This document shows, in pieces, positions 24,740 through 32,851 of a stretch of DNA of 64,000 bases; the first letter of the stretch is position 1; each line of letters opens with the position of its first letter. The stretch covers positions 111,187 through 175,186 of the forward strand of contig NZ_JAFDVD010000017.1 in assembly GCF_016887965.1 (NCBI RefSeq), written 5' to 3'. Position numbers and translations under genes: made by a program. This DNA comes from Phycicoccus sonneratiae. Lineage in GTDB: Bacteria; Actinomycetota; Actinomycetes; Actinomycetales; Dermatophilaceae. The notes under the pieces were generated by a model. It saw nothing but the letters and a program-made list of their open reading frames with translations. It did not search any database and was not told the DNA's origin.

Positions 24740-25906
24740 ATGAAGCACCGCGTCCTCGCCGTCGGCATCGCCACGAGCGCCGTCGCCGCCGCCGCCTCCG
24801 CCACCGCCTGGGCCGCCGCCCCCTCGGCCGCCCCGCTCCCCTCCCCCGACGACATCGTCGCCGGCTTCGTCGCGCAGCGCGACGGCGTGAGCACGACGCA
24901 GGCGAAGCAGACCCTCCAGCGCAAGGCCGACCGCCAGCGCACGTACGACGCCCTGTCGCGCGAGGGTGTCGCCACCGACGGCGCGTACTTCGACGGCGAG
25001 CGGCTCGTCGTCCTCGTCGACTCCGCCGCGGCGGCTCGCAGCGTGGAGGCGGAGGGGCTCCTCGCCCGCCGGGGCAAGGGCCAGAGCGACCTCGATGCCC
25101 TCGCCCGCACCGCGCTCGCGGCCGCGAAGGGCTCCAGCGACCTCGTCTCGCTCACCCCGGACCTGCGGGCGCAGTCGGTCGTGGCCGAGGTCGAGCCCGA
25201 CGCGTCCGCCGCCCTGCGCTCGGCGCTGCGCGGTGTCGCCGGCGTGACGGTCGAGGAGTCGGCACCGCTGGCCACCCAGGCCGACGTCGTCCCGGGCCGG
25301 ATCATGGACCTGTCCCCCGGCACCAACTGCACGCTCGGCTTCCCGGGCACCACCTCGAGCGGCAACAACGTCCTGCTCACCGCAGGGCACTGCGTCGAGG
25401 GCCTGCCGGACATCCTCGACGCGAACGGCACCCACATCGGCAAGGGCACGAACAGCCGGTTCGTCTCCGGCGCCCCGAGCGTCGACATGGGCCTCATGGA
25501 CATCGACGCCGAGGACGTCGGACAGCCCTACGTCGACACCCGCGGCGGCCTGGCGGGCAACGTCCCGGTGTACGGCGCGAGCAAGAACGCGGTCGGCTCG
25601 GACATCTGCAAGGCCGGCAACACCACCGGCTGGACCTGCGGCCAGATCGAGGCCTACAACGTCACCGTCAACTACCAGGGCGGGACGTCGGTGTCGGGCC
25701 TGGCCCGGGCGACGGTCTGCACCGAGGGCGGTGACTCCGGTGGCGCGTACATCGGGACGAACAACTACGCCCAGGGCATGACCTCCGGCGGGCCGGTCGG
25801 CGTCGACTGCGGGTTCAACGCGGGCTACGGCGCCGGCAGCTACAGCTTCTACCAGCCGGTCGTCGACGCGGCCTCCTACTACGGCGTGACGGTCTCGACC
25901 TCCTGA
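24740..25906 (+). CDS. secreted S1 serine protease (streptogrisin/alpha-lytic type)
   Basis: A chymotrypsin-fold exoprotease of 388 aa made as a pre-pro-enzyme. There is a signal peptide (1-26, AWAA cleavage region), a prodomain (about 27-185) that would assist folding, and a catalytic domain. The triad is His217 (TAGHC), Asp249 (SVDMGLM) and Ser333 (GGDSGG). Six cysteines (197, 218, 290, 300, 327, 357) fit three disulfides. AAGGAG precedes the ATG. A strong terminator follows at 25926. It is probably a nutrient-scavenging protease. No cell-wall anchor is visible. Confidence 0.94.
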   Translation: MKHRVLAVGIATSAVAAAASATAWAAAPSAAPLPSPDDIVAGFVAQRDGVSTTQAKQTLQRKADRQRTYDALSREGVATDGAYFDGERLVVLVDSAAAARSVEAEGLLARRGKGQSDLDALARTALAAAKGSSDLVSLTPDLRAQSVVAEVEPDASAALRSALRGVAGVTVEESAPLATQADVVPGRIMDLSPGTNCTLGFPGTTSSGNNVLLTAGHCVEGLPDILDANGTHIGKGTNSRFVSGAPSVDMGLMDIDAEDVGQPYVDTRGGLAGNVPVYGASKNAVGSDICKAGNTTGWTCGQIEAYNVTVNYQGGTSVSGLARATVCTEGGDSGGAYIGTNNYAQGMTSGGPVGVDCGFNAGYGAGSYSFYQPVVDAASYYGVTVSTS

Positions 25907-25925
25907 GCCCTCCGCACCGGCCGGC

Positions 25926-25952
25926 GGCCCGCCCCCTGTCGTGGGGCGGGCC
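25926..25952 (+). terminator. terminator of the S1 protease gene
   Basis: GGCCCGCCCC and GGGGCGGGCC form a perfect 10-bp stem around a 7-nt loop, 20 bp after the stop codon. Confidence 0.8.
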
Positions 25953-25988
25953 GTCCGTCGTCTCCGGACGCCCTCCGCACGCCCCCGC

Positions 25989-26035
25989 GGTCGAGGTGAA
26001 AGACGGCCCTCCCCCGGTCCGACATCACCTCGACC
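25989..26035. terminator. hairpin before the sucrase/ferredoxin-like gene 3' end
   Basis: GGTCGAGGTGA (25989-25999) pairs perfectly with TCACCTCGACC (26025-26035) around a 25-nt loop. It lies in a convergent gap and probably serves the minus-strand gene ending at 26059. Confidence 0.55.
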
Positions 26036-26058
26036 CGGGGTCGGAGGGTGACCCCGAG

Positions 26059-26958
26059 TCAGGACCGGCGGATGGTGGCGCGCTGCAGGACGGCCGGCTT
26101 CGGCCCGGCGCCGCAGCCGAGCGCGTGGTCGGTCACCGTCTCGGCGGCCACCTCGACGAGGACCCGCTCGGGCACCGGACCCGACCCGAGCACCTCGACC
26201 CGGGTCGGCCCGCCGTCGGGGTCGGCGTCGACCCGGCCCGGGACGGCGTCGTCGAGGCCCGCCGGGCCGTGCTCAACCAGAACCGCCGCCAGCGCCGCCT
26301 GGACGGCCGGCTCCCATCGGGTGACGCCCCGCAGGTGCGCCGCGGCGACCCGACCGTCGAGGTGGGCGCCGACGAGGTCGACGACGCGCTCGGCGTCGAG
26401 GTAGCCGTAGCAGGCGCCGTCGGGGAGGCTGAGCAGCGTCCCGGCGAAGCGGTGGCCGCCGAGGTGGGTGCACTCCCAGACCTCGTCGGGCCACTCGCGG
26501 GCCAGGGTCGCCGCGATCGGGCGGCCGCGCACCGCACAGCACGCGTCCCGGGTGCCCTGGGTGCAGACGAGGATCATCGGCTCGGCGTCGGTGTCGCTGC
26601 CGCTCAGCCCGGTGCCGAGGGCGTGCGCGGCCTCGACGACGTCCTCCGCGGTGCGCCACGTGCCGCGCACCCACGTGCCGCGCACGGTGTCGACGGCGAA
26701 CCACTGCCGGGGCCCGGGGTCGGACCCGCGCCGGCCCTGCCGCCGGACGAGCAGCGCGCGACCGCCGAACGAGGCGCAGGTCGCCTCGACCTCCTCGCCG
26801 ACCCGGCCGAGGAACGGCGGCGTCTCGAGGGGGGACTTGGCCCAGGGGCCGGGGTGCTCGACGAGGAGCCACCGGCTGGCCACCGGCGCACTGCCGGCGA
26901 GGGGTTCACGGCGGTCACGGGCCGCGGCCGAGCAGCGCGAGAGGTCGGTCAGGGCCAT
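26059..26958 (-). CDS. sucrase/ferredoxin-like protein
   Basis: A 299-aa member of the sucrase/ferredoxin-like family, a thioredoxin-fold [2Fe-2S] relative. The characteristic cysteine region VCTQGTRDACCAVRG (about 130-144) and the later WECTHLGGHRFAGT (about 160-173) are both present. The family name is historical and no sucrase activity should be assumed; a redox role is more likely. It is transcribed alone, with a leaderless -10 (TAGCAT on the minus strand, plus 26965-26970) 6 nt before the ATG. Confidence 0.85.
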   Translation of the reverse strand: MALTDLSRCSAAARDRREPLAGSAPVASRWLLVEHPGPWAKSPLETPPFLGRVGEEVEATCASFGGRALLVRRQGRRGSDPGPRQWFAVDTVRGTWVRGTWRTAEDVVEAAHALGTGLSGSDTDAEPMILVCTQGTRDACCAVRGRPIAATLAREWPDEVWECTHLGGHRFAGTLLSLPDGACYGYLDAERVVDLVGAHLDGRVAAAHLRGVTRWEPAVQAALAAVLVEHGPAGLDDAVPGRVDADPDGGPTRVEVLGSGPVPERVLVEVAAETVTDHALGCGAGPKPAVLQRATIRRS

Positions 26959-26980
26959 CCGGCGATGCTACGTCGACGCA

Positions 26981-27014
26981 CCGGACCCCCGGGGGCGCAC
27001 CCCCGGGGGTCCGG
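26981..27014 (-). terminator. terminator of the xylose transporter operon
   Basis: CCGGACCCCCGGGGG, a CGCA tetraloop, then the exact reverse complement: a perfect 15-bp stem 14 bp beyond the permease stop. It is one of the strongest terminators in the window. Confidence 0.85.
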
Positions 27015-27028
27015 CCGGACGGTCGAGG

Positions 27029-28303
27029 TCAGGCTCGGCCGTGTGCCGCGCGGCTGCGCCGGCTCAGGCTGTCGATGACGACCGCGAGGAGGAGGACCGC
27101 GCCGGTGACGACGTACCGGACGTCCGCCGAGACCGACAGCAGGGCGAGGCCGTTGCTGATCGAGTAGATGACGAGGATGCCGAGCAGCGCCGAGTACGCC
27201 GACCCGCGGCCGCCGAAGAGCGAGGTGCCGCCGATGACCGCCGCCGCGATGGCGTTGAGGTTGGTGTCGGCGCCGCCGCTGCTCTGGTTGGCCGACGCGA
27301 GCCGCGCCGCGCCGAGGATGCCGCCGAGCGCCGCGAAGGTCGAGCAGAGGACGAACACGCTGAGGTAGACCCGCTTGACCTTGATGCCCGCGCGGCGCGC
27401 CGCCTCGACGTTGCCGCCGATGGCGAGGACCGAGCGGCCCCACGTCGTGCGCCGGATGGCGAGGTCCATGACGACGACGAGCACGACGAAGAGCACGACC
27501 ATGTACGACAGGCCGCGGTCGCGCTGCAGCAGGTAGGTGATGACGACGAGCGCCACGGCGAGCAGCACGGCCCGGACGGCCAGCGCCGTCACCGGGACGG
27601 CGGACAGGCCTGCCGCAGAACGTCGCTGGTTGGTCCGCAGCCGGGCCAGCAGGTAGACGAGCGGGACCACGACGGCCAGCGTGTAGGCCAGCCAGTGCGG
27701 CAGGAACTTCTGCGACGCGAACTGCACGAGCGAGGACTCGAACGGCAGGTTGACCGTGCCGTCCTTGCCGAGCGTGCGGATCTGCAGGCCGAGCAGCACG
27801 AGCAGCCCGGCGAGGGTGATGACGAAGCTCGGTACGCCGAACCGGTTGAACAGCAACCCGTACACGAGCCCGACCACCGCGCCGGCGGCCAGCGCCGCCA
27901 GGACCGCCACCCAGACACTCATCCCCTGGTTGACGAAGAGGACGACGAGCACCGCACCGGAGAGGCCGTACATCGAGCCGATCGACAGGTCGATCTCCCC
28001 GAGCAGCAGGACGAGGACGACACCGATGGCGAGGACGCCGATGGGCACCATCTGCAGGGTGAGGTTGACGAGGTTGCGGCTGCTGATGAAGGCCGGGTTG
28101 AGGGCGTAGAAGACCGCCCAGATGATGACGAGGCCGACGACGACCGGCAGCGAGCCGAGGTCGCCGGAGCGGAGGCGGGCCCAGGTGGCCGAGGCCCAGC
28201 CGCCGAACCCCTGCGCGGCGATGAGCCGCTCGTCCTGGAGGTCGGCCGGGACGGCCGCGGCGGCCGTCGGGTCGGCGGGGGGCGGGGTCTGCGAGGCGGT
28301 CAC
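27029..28303 (-). CDS. xylH: XylH-type sugar ABC permease
   Basis: Membrane subunit (424 aa) of a CUT2-family sugar importer. A hydrophilic N-terminus of about 45 residues precedes ten or so helices. LLLGEIDLSIGSMYGLSGA (about 100-118) is the family signature, and GGNVEAARRAGI with LGGILGAARLASANQSSG mark the second half. It overlaps the ATPase gene by GTGA. With its partners it fits D-xylose uptake; the neighbouring xylulokinase supports that. Fructose/ribose-type systems of the same family cannot be fully excluded. Confidence 0.9.
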   Translation of the reverse strand: MTASQTPPPADPTAAAAVPADLQDERLIAAQGFGGWASATWARLRSGDLGSLPVVVGLVIIWAVFYALNPAFISSRNLVNLTLQMVPIGVLAIGVVLVLLLGEIDLSIGSMYGLSGAVLVVLFVNQGMSVWVAVLAALAAGAVVGLVYGLLFNRFGVPSFVITLAGLLVLLGLQIRTLGKDGTVNLPFESSLVQFASQKFLPHWLAYTLAVVVPLVYLLARLRTNQRRSAAGLSAVPVTALAVRAVLLAVALVVITYLLQRDRGLSYMVVLFVVLVVVMDLAIRRTTWGRSVLAIGGNVEAARRAGIKVKRVYLSVFVLCSTFAALGGILGAARLASANQSSGGADTNLNAIAAAVIGGTSLFGGRGSAYSALLGILVIYSISNGLALLSVSADVRYVVTGAVLLLAVVIDSLSRRSRAAHGRA

Positions 28304-29094
28304 GACTGCTCCTCCTGCGGGGCCCGGCGGGCGGCGCGGGCGGTGACGGCGTTGGTGGTCGCGCCGGTGATGGCCGCGATGATCTCCTGGCTGTTGGTGT
28401 CGGCGACCCGGAAGTCGCCGTTGTTCCGGCCGAGCCGCAGGACGGCCACCCGGTCGGCGACGGCCATGACGTCGCTCATGTTGTGGCTGATGAGGATGAC
28501 GCCGAGACCCTTCTCGCGCAACCGTTCCACGAGGTTGAGCACCTCGGCGGTCTGGGCCACTCCGAGGGCCGCGGTCGGCTCGTCGAGCATGACGACCTTG
28601 GGCGCCCCGAGCAGCGAGCGCGCGATGGCCACGGTCTGCCGCTGGCCACCGGACAGGCTGGCGACGGGGATGCGGACGCTGGGGATCTTGGCGCTCAGCT
28701 CGCGCAGCAGCTTCCAGGACTCCTGCTCCATCGACACCTCGTCGAGGGCGCGCCCCCGGAGGACCTCGTTGCCGAGGAAGAGGTTGCCGACGACGTCGAG
28801 GTTGTCGCAGAGGGCGAGGTCCTGGAAGACCGTCGCGATGCCGAGCGCCTGCGCCTGGGCCGGCGTCGTGATGTCGACCCGCCGGCCGTCGAAGGTGACC
28901 TCGCCGGTGTCGGGGGTGTAGACGCCGGCGATGGCCTTGACGAGGGTGGACTTGCCCGCGCCGTTGTCACCGACGAGGGCCACCACCTCCCCGGCGCCGA
29001 CGTGGAACTCGATGTCCTTGAGCGCCTGGACTGCTCCGAAGCGCTTCGACACACCGGACATCGAGAGGACGGGCGCCGGGGTGGTGGTGGTCAC
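28300..29094 (-). CDS. xylG: XylG-like sugar ABC ATPase with a single nucleotide-binding domain
   Basis: A 264-aa ATPase. Walker A is GDNGAGKST (42-50), the Q-loop VFQDLAL, the signature LSGGQRQTV and Walker B VVMLDEPTAAL. Escherichia coli XylG and RbsA carry two fused ATPase domains of about 500 aa in total; this protein has one and must work as a homodimer, like the FrcA-type ATPases. AAGGAG lies upstream of the GTG. It is the middle gene of the binding protein, ATPase, permease operon. Confidence 0.9.
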   Translation of the reverse strand: MTTTTPAPVLSMSGVSKRFGAVQALKDIEFHVGAGEVVALVGDNGAGKSTLVKAIAGVYTPDTGEVTFDGRRVDITTPAQAQALGIATVFQDLALCDNLDVVGNLFLGNEVLRGRALDEVSMEQESWKLLRELSAKIPSVRIPVASLSGGQRQTVAIARSLLGAPKVVMLDEPTAALGVAQTAEVLNLVERLREKGLGVILISHNMSDVMAVADRVAVLRLGRNNGDFRVADTNSQEIIAAITGATTNAVTARAARRAPQEEQS

Positions 29095-29134
29095 GGTCGG
29101 CTCACTCCTTCGTGAGGGATCGGGAGGAGGGTGC

Positions 29135-30226
29135 TCAGCTGATGCCGAGCTCGGTGCACTTGGCCGCGTACTCGGCGGTGCAGACGTCGGCGGCCTTGTA
29201 GAAGCCGTCGGCGATGACCGTGTCCTTGATGTTGTCCTTGGTCACGACCACCGGGTCGAGCAGGGTCGAGGGCACGCCCTCCTTGTCGGCGGACGACGCT
29301 GGCTTCTGCTTGTTGGCCAGGGCGATCGCGTTCTTCGCGGCGTCCTCGGCCTGCGGCTTGATGGCCTTGTAGATGGTCAGCGCCTGGTCGCCGGAGATGA
29401 TCCGCTGGATCGCGGCGAGCTCGGCGTCCTGGCCGGTGACCGGCGGGAGCGGGTTGACGCCGCCACCCTTGAGCGCGGCGATGGCGCCACCGGCGGTGCC
29501 GTCGTTGGCCGCGTAGACGCCGACGAGGTTGCCCTTGACGGTGCCGACCTGGCCCTCCATCCACGCCTGGGCCTTGTCCGGGCTCCAGTCGGGGGTGTCG
29601 TACTCGGCCTTGACCGTGTAGCCGCTGGAGTCGAGGACGCTGTGCGCGCCCTTCTTGAAGTCGGCGGCGTTGGCGTCGGTGGGCGAGCCGTTGATCATGA
29701 CGATGTCGCCGCTCGTCTTGCCGCCGGCCTTCATCGCCTCGACGAGGCCGGTGCCCTGGAGCTCGCCGACCTTCTGGTTGTCGAAGGAGACGTAGTAGTC
29801 CGAGCCCGCGACGAAGCGGTCGTAGGCGATGACCGGCACGCCCTGGGACTTGGCGTTCTGGACGATGGTGGCGGCCGACTTGCCGTCGACGGCGTCGAGG
29901 ACGAGGACGTCGACACCCTGGGTGATCGCGGCCTCGGCCTGCTGCTGCTGCTTGGCGGCGTCCTGCTCGGCGTTGCTGTACACGACCTCGCAGTCCGCGC
30001 AGGCGGCCTTGACGGCGGCCTCGAACATCGGACGGTCGAAGGCCTCGTAGCGGGCGGTCTTGTTCTCCGGGAGGAGCAGCGCGATCTTCTTCGCGTCGCC
30101 CGAGCCGGAGCCGGAGCCGGTGCTCGAGCCACCGCCGGAGCTGTCGTCACCGCAGGCGGCCAGGCCGGCCACGGTGAGACCGAGCGCCAGCGTGGCACCG
30201 GCGAAGCGGGTGAGTCGAGGGGTCAT
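29135..30226 (-). CDS. xylF: XylF-type sugar-binding lipoprotein
   Basis: Periplasmic-binding-protein-fold lipoprotein of 363 aa. A signal peptide ending in LAAC (Cys about 25) and a Gly/Ser linker precede the sugar-binding domain. Features matching D-xylose-binding proteins include VSFDNQKVGELQG, NGSPTDANA and PVTGQDAELAAIQRIISGDQ. The ATG at 30226 follows AGGAGAG and begins the signal peptide; a start 19 codons upstream gives no signal. First gene of the importer operon, preceded by palindromes at 30294-30322 and the ROK gene. Confidence 0.92.
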   Translation of the reverse strand: MTPRLTRFAGATLALGLTVAGLAACGDDSSGGGSSTGSGSGSGDAKKIALLLPENKTARYEAFDRPMFEAAVKAACADCEVVYSNAEQDAAKQQQQAEAAITQGVDVLVLDAVDGKSAATIVQNAKSQGVPVIAYDRFVAGSDYYVSFDNQKVGELQGTGLVEAMKAGGKTSGDIVMINGSPTDANAADFKKGAHSVLDSSGYTVKAEYDTPDWSPDKAQAWMEGQVGTVKGNLVGVYAANDGTAGGAIAALKGGGVNPLPPVTGQDAELAAIQRIISGDQALTIYKAIKPQAEDAAKNAIALANKQKPASSADKEGVPSTLLDPVVVTKDNIKDTVIADGFYKAADVCTAEYAAKCTELGIS

Positions 30227-30293
30227 GTGTCTCTCCTGTGCCTGACGTCCGCAGCCTCTCTGGTGCGGTCCTTCCGGATTCAACTCGGTTCAC

Positions 30294-30322
30294 GCCTTGA
30301 CGTCAAGGCTTGAATACAAGCC
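30294..30322. promoter_or_regulatory. paired palindromes upstream of xylF, candidate ROK operator
   Basis: GCCTTGACGTCAAGGC (30294-30309) is a perfect 16-bp palindrome. It overlaps by 3 bp a second one, GGCTTG-AATA-CAAGCC (30307-30322). Both share the CTTGA/TCAAG core found in many ROK/XylR-type operators. They lie 68-96 bp upstream of xylF. Binding by the adjacent ROK protein is inferred. Confidence 0.65.
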
Positions 30323-30349
30323 GGGACGACAACGATTCGGTCACGGCCC

Positions 30350-31540
30350 TCACCCCGCGGCGAGCGCCGCCCGGTCGGCCTCCTCGCGGAGCTGGTCGGC
30401 GACCGCCAGCGCCCCGCGGACGTCGGCCTCCTCGGGGGGCAGCTCGCCGACCCGGACCTCGACCGAGGCCGCGGCGCTGGGGATGGCGCACCGCTCGATG
30501 GCCTCGCGCATCGGGCCGAGGACGACCTCGCCCACCCGGGCCACCTGGCCGCCGAGGGCGACGACCTCGGGGTTGAGGAGGTTGACGACGCCTGCGAGCG
30601 CGACGCCGAGGTGGCGCCCGGAGTCCTCGAGCACGCGGCGGCACCCGGGGTCGCCCTCGAGGGCCCGGTTGATGACGTCGCGCAGGGTCAGCGAGCCGTG
30701 GCTCGGGCGGAGCGCGGCGAGCACGGCCCGGGCCCCCACGAAGGTGTCGAGGCAGCCCCGGTTGCCGCACCGGCAGACGGGTCCGTTCTCGTCGATGGTC
30801 ACGTGGCCGATCTCGCCGGCGGTGCCCGCGCTGCCGCGGAACAGCTCGCCGCCGATGATGAGGCCGGCCCCGACGCCGTACGACACCTTCATGAACACGC
30901 CGGTCGAGATGCCCTGCAGCGCACCGAGCTTGAACTCGCCGACGGCGGCGAGGTTTGACGTGTTGTCGAGGAGCACGGGCACGCCCAGCGCGTCTTGCAT
31001 CGCTTGGGCGACCGCGACCCCCCGCCATCCCGGCAGGACCCCCTCGGAGCCCACCTCCCCGGACACGGTGTCGATCGGTGCCGGGAGGCCGACGACGAGC
31101 GAGCGCAGGTCGGCGGCGGTGTGGCCGGCCCCCTCGGCGAGCTCTTGGATGAGCCGGGCGGCCCGGGTCATCCCCTCGTCGGCCGCGTGGTCGGCGGGCA
31201 GCGGCATCCGCTTCTGGCTGACGATGTCGGCCGGCCCGGTGGCCACGGCGACGCGGATGTCGCGGTCGCCGAAGACGGCGGCGCCGACGAGGCCGCTCGA
31301 GCTCGCGACCGAGACCTGGGTGGCCCGACGGCCGTTGCGGATGCTCGGGCGCAGCTGCACGGCGCCCGCGACGTCGAGCTCCTTGACGAGGTTCGAGACC
31401 GTCGCGGCGGACAGCCCGGTGACCCCGGCGATCTCGACCTGGGTCAGGGCACCGTGCTCGCGGACGGCGTCGAGGACCCGCAGGCGGTTCATCTCCCGGA
31501 GGGAGGCCTGCGAGCCCGGCGCTGGGCCCGTTGGATTCAC
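30350..31540 (-). CDS. ROK-family (XylR/NagC-type) regulator
   Basis: A 396-aa ROK protein. The N-terminal winged helix (about 17-75, HTH around LTQVEIAGVTGLSAATVSNL) marks it as a repressor rather than a sugar kinase. The sugar-binding ROK domain follows, with the zinc motif CRCGNRGCLDTF (about 253-264, three cysteines plus the upstream GEIGH histidine). It lies directly upstream of the xylose importer on the same strand and is the probable sugar-responsive repressor. TATCTT (plus 31547-31552) ends 6 nt before the GTG, a leaderless arrangement. Confidence 0.92.
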   Translation of the reverse strand: MNPTGPAPGSQASLREMNRLRVLDAVREHGALTQVEIAGVTGLSAATVSNLVKELDVAGAVQLRPSIRNGRRATQVSVASSSGLVGAAVFGDRDIRVAVATGPADIVSQKRMPLPADHAADEGMTRAARLIQELAEGAGHTAADLRSLVVGLPAPIDTVSGEVGSEGVLPGWRGVAVAQAMQDALGVPVLLDNTSNLAAVGEFKLGALQGISTGVFMKVSYGVGAGLIIGGELFRGSAGTAGEIGHVTIDENGPVCRCGNRGCLDTFVGARAVLAALRPSHGSLTLRDVINRALEGDPGCRRVLEDSGRHLGVALAGVVNLLNPEVVALGGQVARVGEVVLGPMREAIERCAIPSAAASVEVRVGELPPEEADVRGALAVADQLREEADRAALAAG

Positions 31541-31684
31541 GGGCTAAAGATAAGCGCACTCGGCGCCGTGGGGGAAGGACCGGCGCGGACGGGGAGGGCT
31601 CCCCGGCGCTCGACGCGCGGATCCGACCGCCCCGCCCTAGCGTGAACGGACCCACCCCACGGACCACACCCTGGAGGATCACCC

Positions 31685-32743
31685 ATGTCCCGACGACGTG
31701 CCATGGCCGCCGCCGCCCTCGGATCGGCTGCCGCGCTCGCGCTGACCACCCTGCCCGCGCACGCGGCCGCCGCGTCCTACGTCGCCCTCGGCGACAGCTA
31801 CTCCTCCGGCACCGGGACCCGGGACTACATCGCCGACGGCACCGAGTGCCTCCGCTCCGCCAAGGCCTACCCCTCGCTCATCGCCGCCGCGAGGGGCTAC
31901 GCCCTGACCTTCCGGGCCTGCTCGGGCGCGACCGTCGCCGACGTCACCGCGAGCCAGCTCTCGGCCCTGTCGACGTCGACGGGCTACGTGACGATCTCGG
32001 TCGGCGGCAACGACGCCGGGTTCGCCGACGTCCTCACCGAGTGCGCCCAGCCGGGGTGGATGAGCGACTGCAACGGGGCCGTCGACGGCGCGCAGGCGTT
32101 CGTCAACGGGACGCTGCCGAGCCGGCTGTCCTCGCTCTACTCGAGCATCCGGGCCAAGGCCCCCAACGCGAAGGTCACCGTCGTCGGCTACCCGCGGATC
32201 TTCATGGGTGAGGACTGCAACGCCCTCACGTGGTTCTCGCCCGAGGAGGAGGCGCGCCTCAACGCGATGGCCGACCTCGTCAACTCGGTGACCGCGCAGC
32301 GCGCCTCGGCCGCCGGGTTCTCCTTCGCGAACCCGACCTCGCGGTTCGTCGGGCACGCCGTGTGCGACTCCCCCGAGTGGATCAACGGGCTGTCCAACCC
32401 GATCGAGGAGTCCTACCACCCGAACACGGCCGGGCACGCGAGCGGCTACACGCCGACCGTCAGCCCGGTGCTCACCGGCGCCCGCGTGCGGGGCACCGCC
32501 GCCGTCCTGCGCGCGGCCGCCGGCCGCGAGGCGACCCTCGCCGCGACCCAGCGCCGGTACGCCGCGCTCGACGCCGGCATCACGCCCGAGCGCGTCCTCA
32601 CCCCCGACCTGCACAGTGCGAAGGCCCGGGCCGCGGCGCAGCGCGCCGGGGTCGACGTCGACGACCGGGCGAGCGTCGACCGCGCCGACCGCCTCTGGTC
32701 CGCACGCCAGGCCGCGGAGCACCGGGCCGCCGCCTCGCGCTGA
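31685..32743 (+). CDS. secreted SGNH/GDSL esterase-lipase
   Basis: A 352-aa exported hydrolase. Signal peptide 1-29 (ending AHAAA), block I LGDSYSSG with nucleophile Ser38, block III GGNDAGF, and block V with the catalytic His in SYHPN. It resembles Streptomyces-type SGNH lipases. The C-terminal 90 residues (after the HPN block) are an alanine/arginine-rich extension with no recognised domain. GGAGGA precedes the ATG. It could remove acyl or acetyl groups from plant polysaccharide next to the xylose genes, but this link is only positional. Confidence 0.92.
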   Translation: MSRRRAMAAAALGSAAALALTTLPAHAAAASYVALGDSYSSGTGTRDYIADGTECLRSAKAYPSLIAAARGYALTFRACSGATVADVTASQLSALSTSTGYVTISVGGNDAGFADVLTECAQPGWMSDCNGAVDGAQAFVNGTLPSRLSSLYSSIRAKAPNAKVTVVGYPRIFMGEDCNALTWFSPEEEARLNAMADLVNSVTAQRASAAGFSFANPTSRFVGHAVCDSPEWINGLSNPIEESYHPNTAGHASGYTPTVSPVLTGARVRGTAAVLRAAAGREATLAATQRRYAALDAGITPERVLTPDLHSAKARAAAQRAGVDVDDRASVDRADRLWSARQAAEHRAAASR

Positions 32744-32757
32744 CCTCCCCCGCCTCC

Positions 32758-32843
32758 ACTTTCTCTCCGGATGCCGGATCCTTCAGCGACCTGTCGGTTG
32801 CAACCGGCAGGTCGCTGAACCTTTCGGCAGCCGGAGGGAAAGT
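32758..32843. repeat. 86-bp palindromic repeat, complete copy
   Basis: A palindrome centred at 32800/32801; 36 of 43 positions pair, with outer ends ACTTTC/GAAAGT and an inner TTCAGCGACCTG/CAGGTCGCTGAA block. The right arm recurs at 6379-6422. It fills the convergent gap between the SGNH esterase and the SorC/DeoR regulator, starting 15 bp after one stop and ending 9 bp before the other, so it may also stop transcription in both directions. Confidence 0.9.
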
Positions 32844-32851
32844 TGGGCCGG

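Noticed and set aside
26059..26958. Sucrase function for the sucrase/ferredoxin-like gene
   Set aside because: The family name is historical. The visible cysteine pattern is of a thioredoxin-like ferredoxin, and no glycosidase motif is present.
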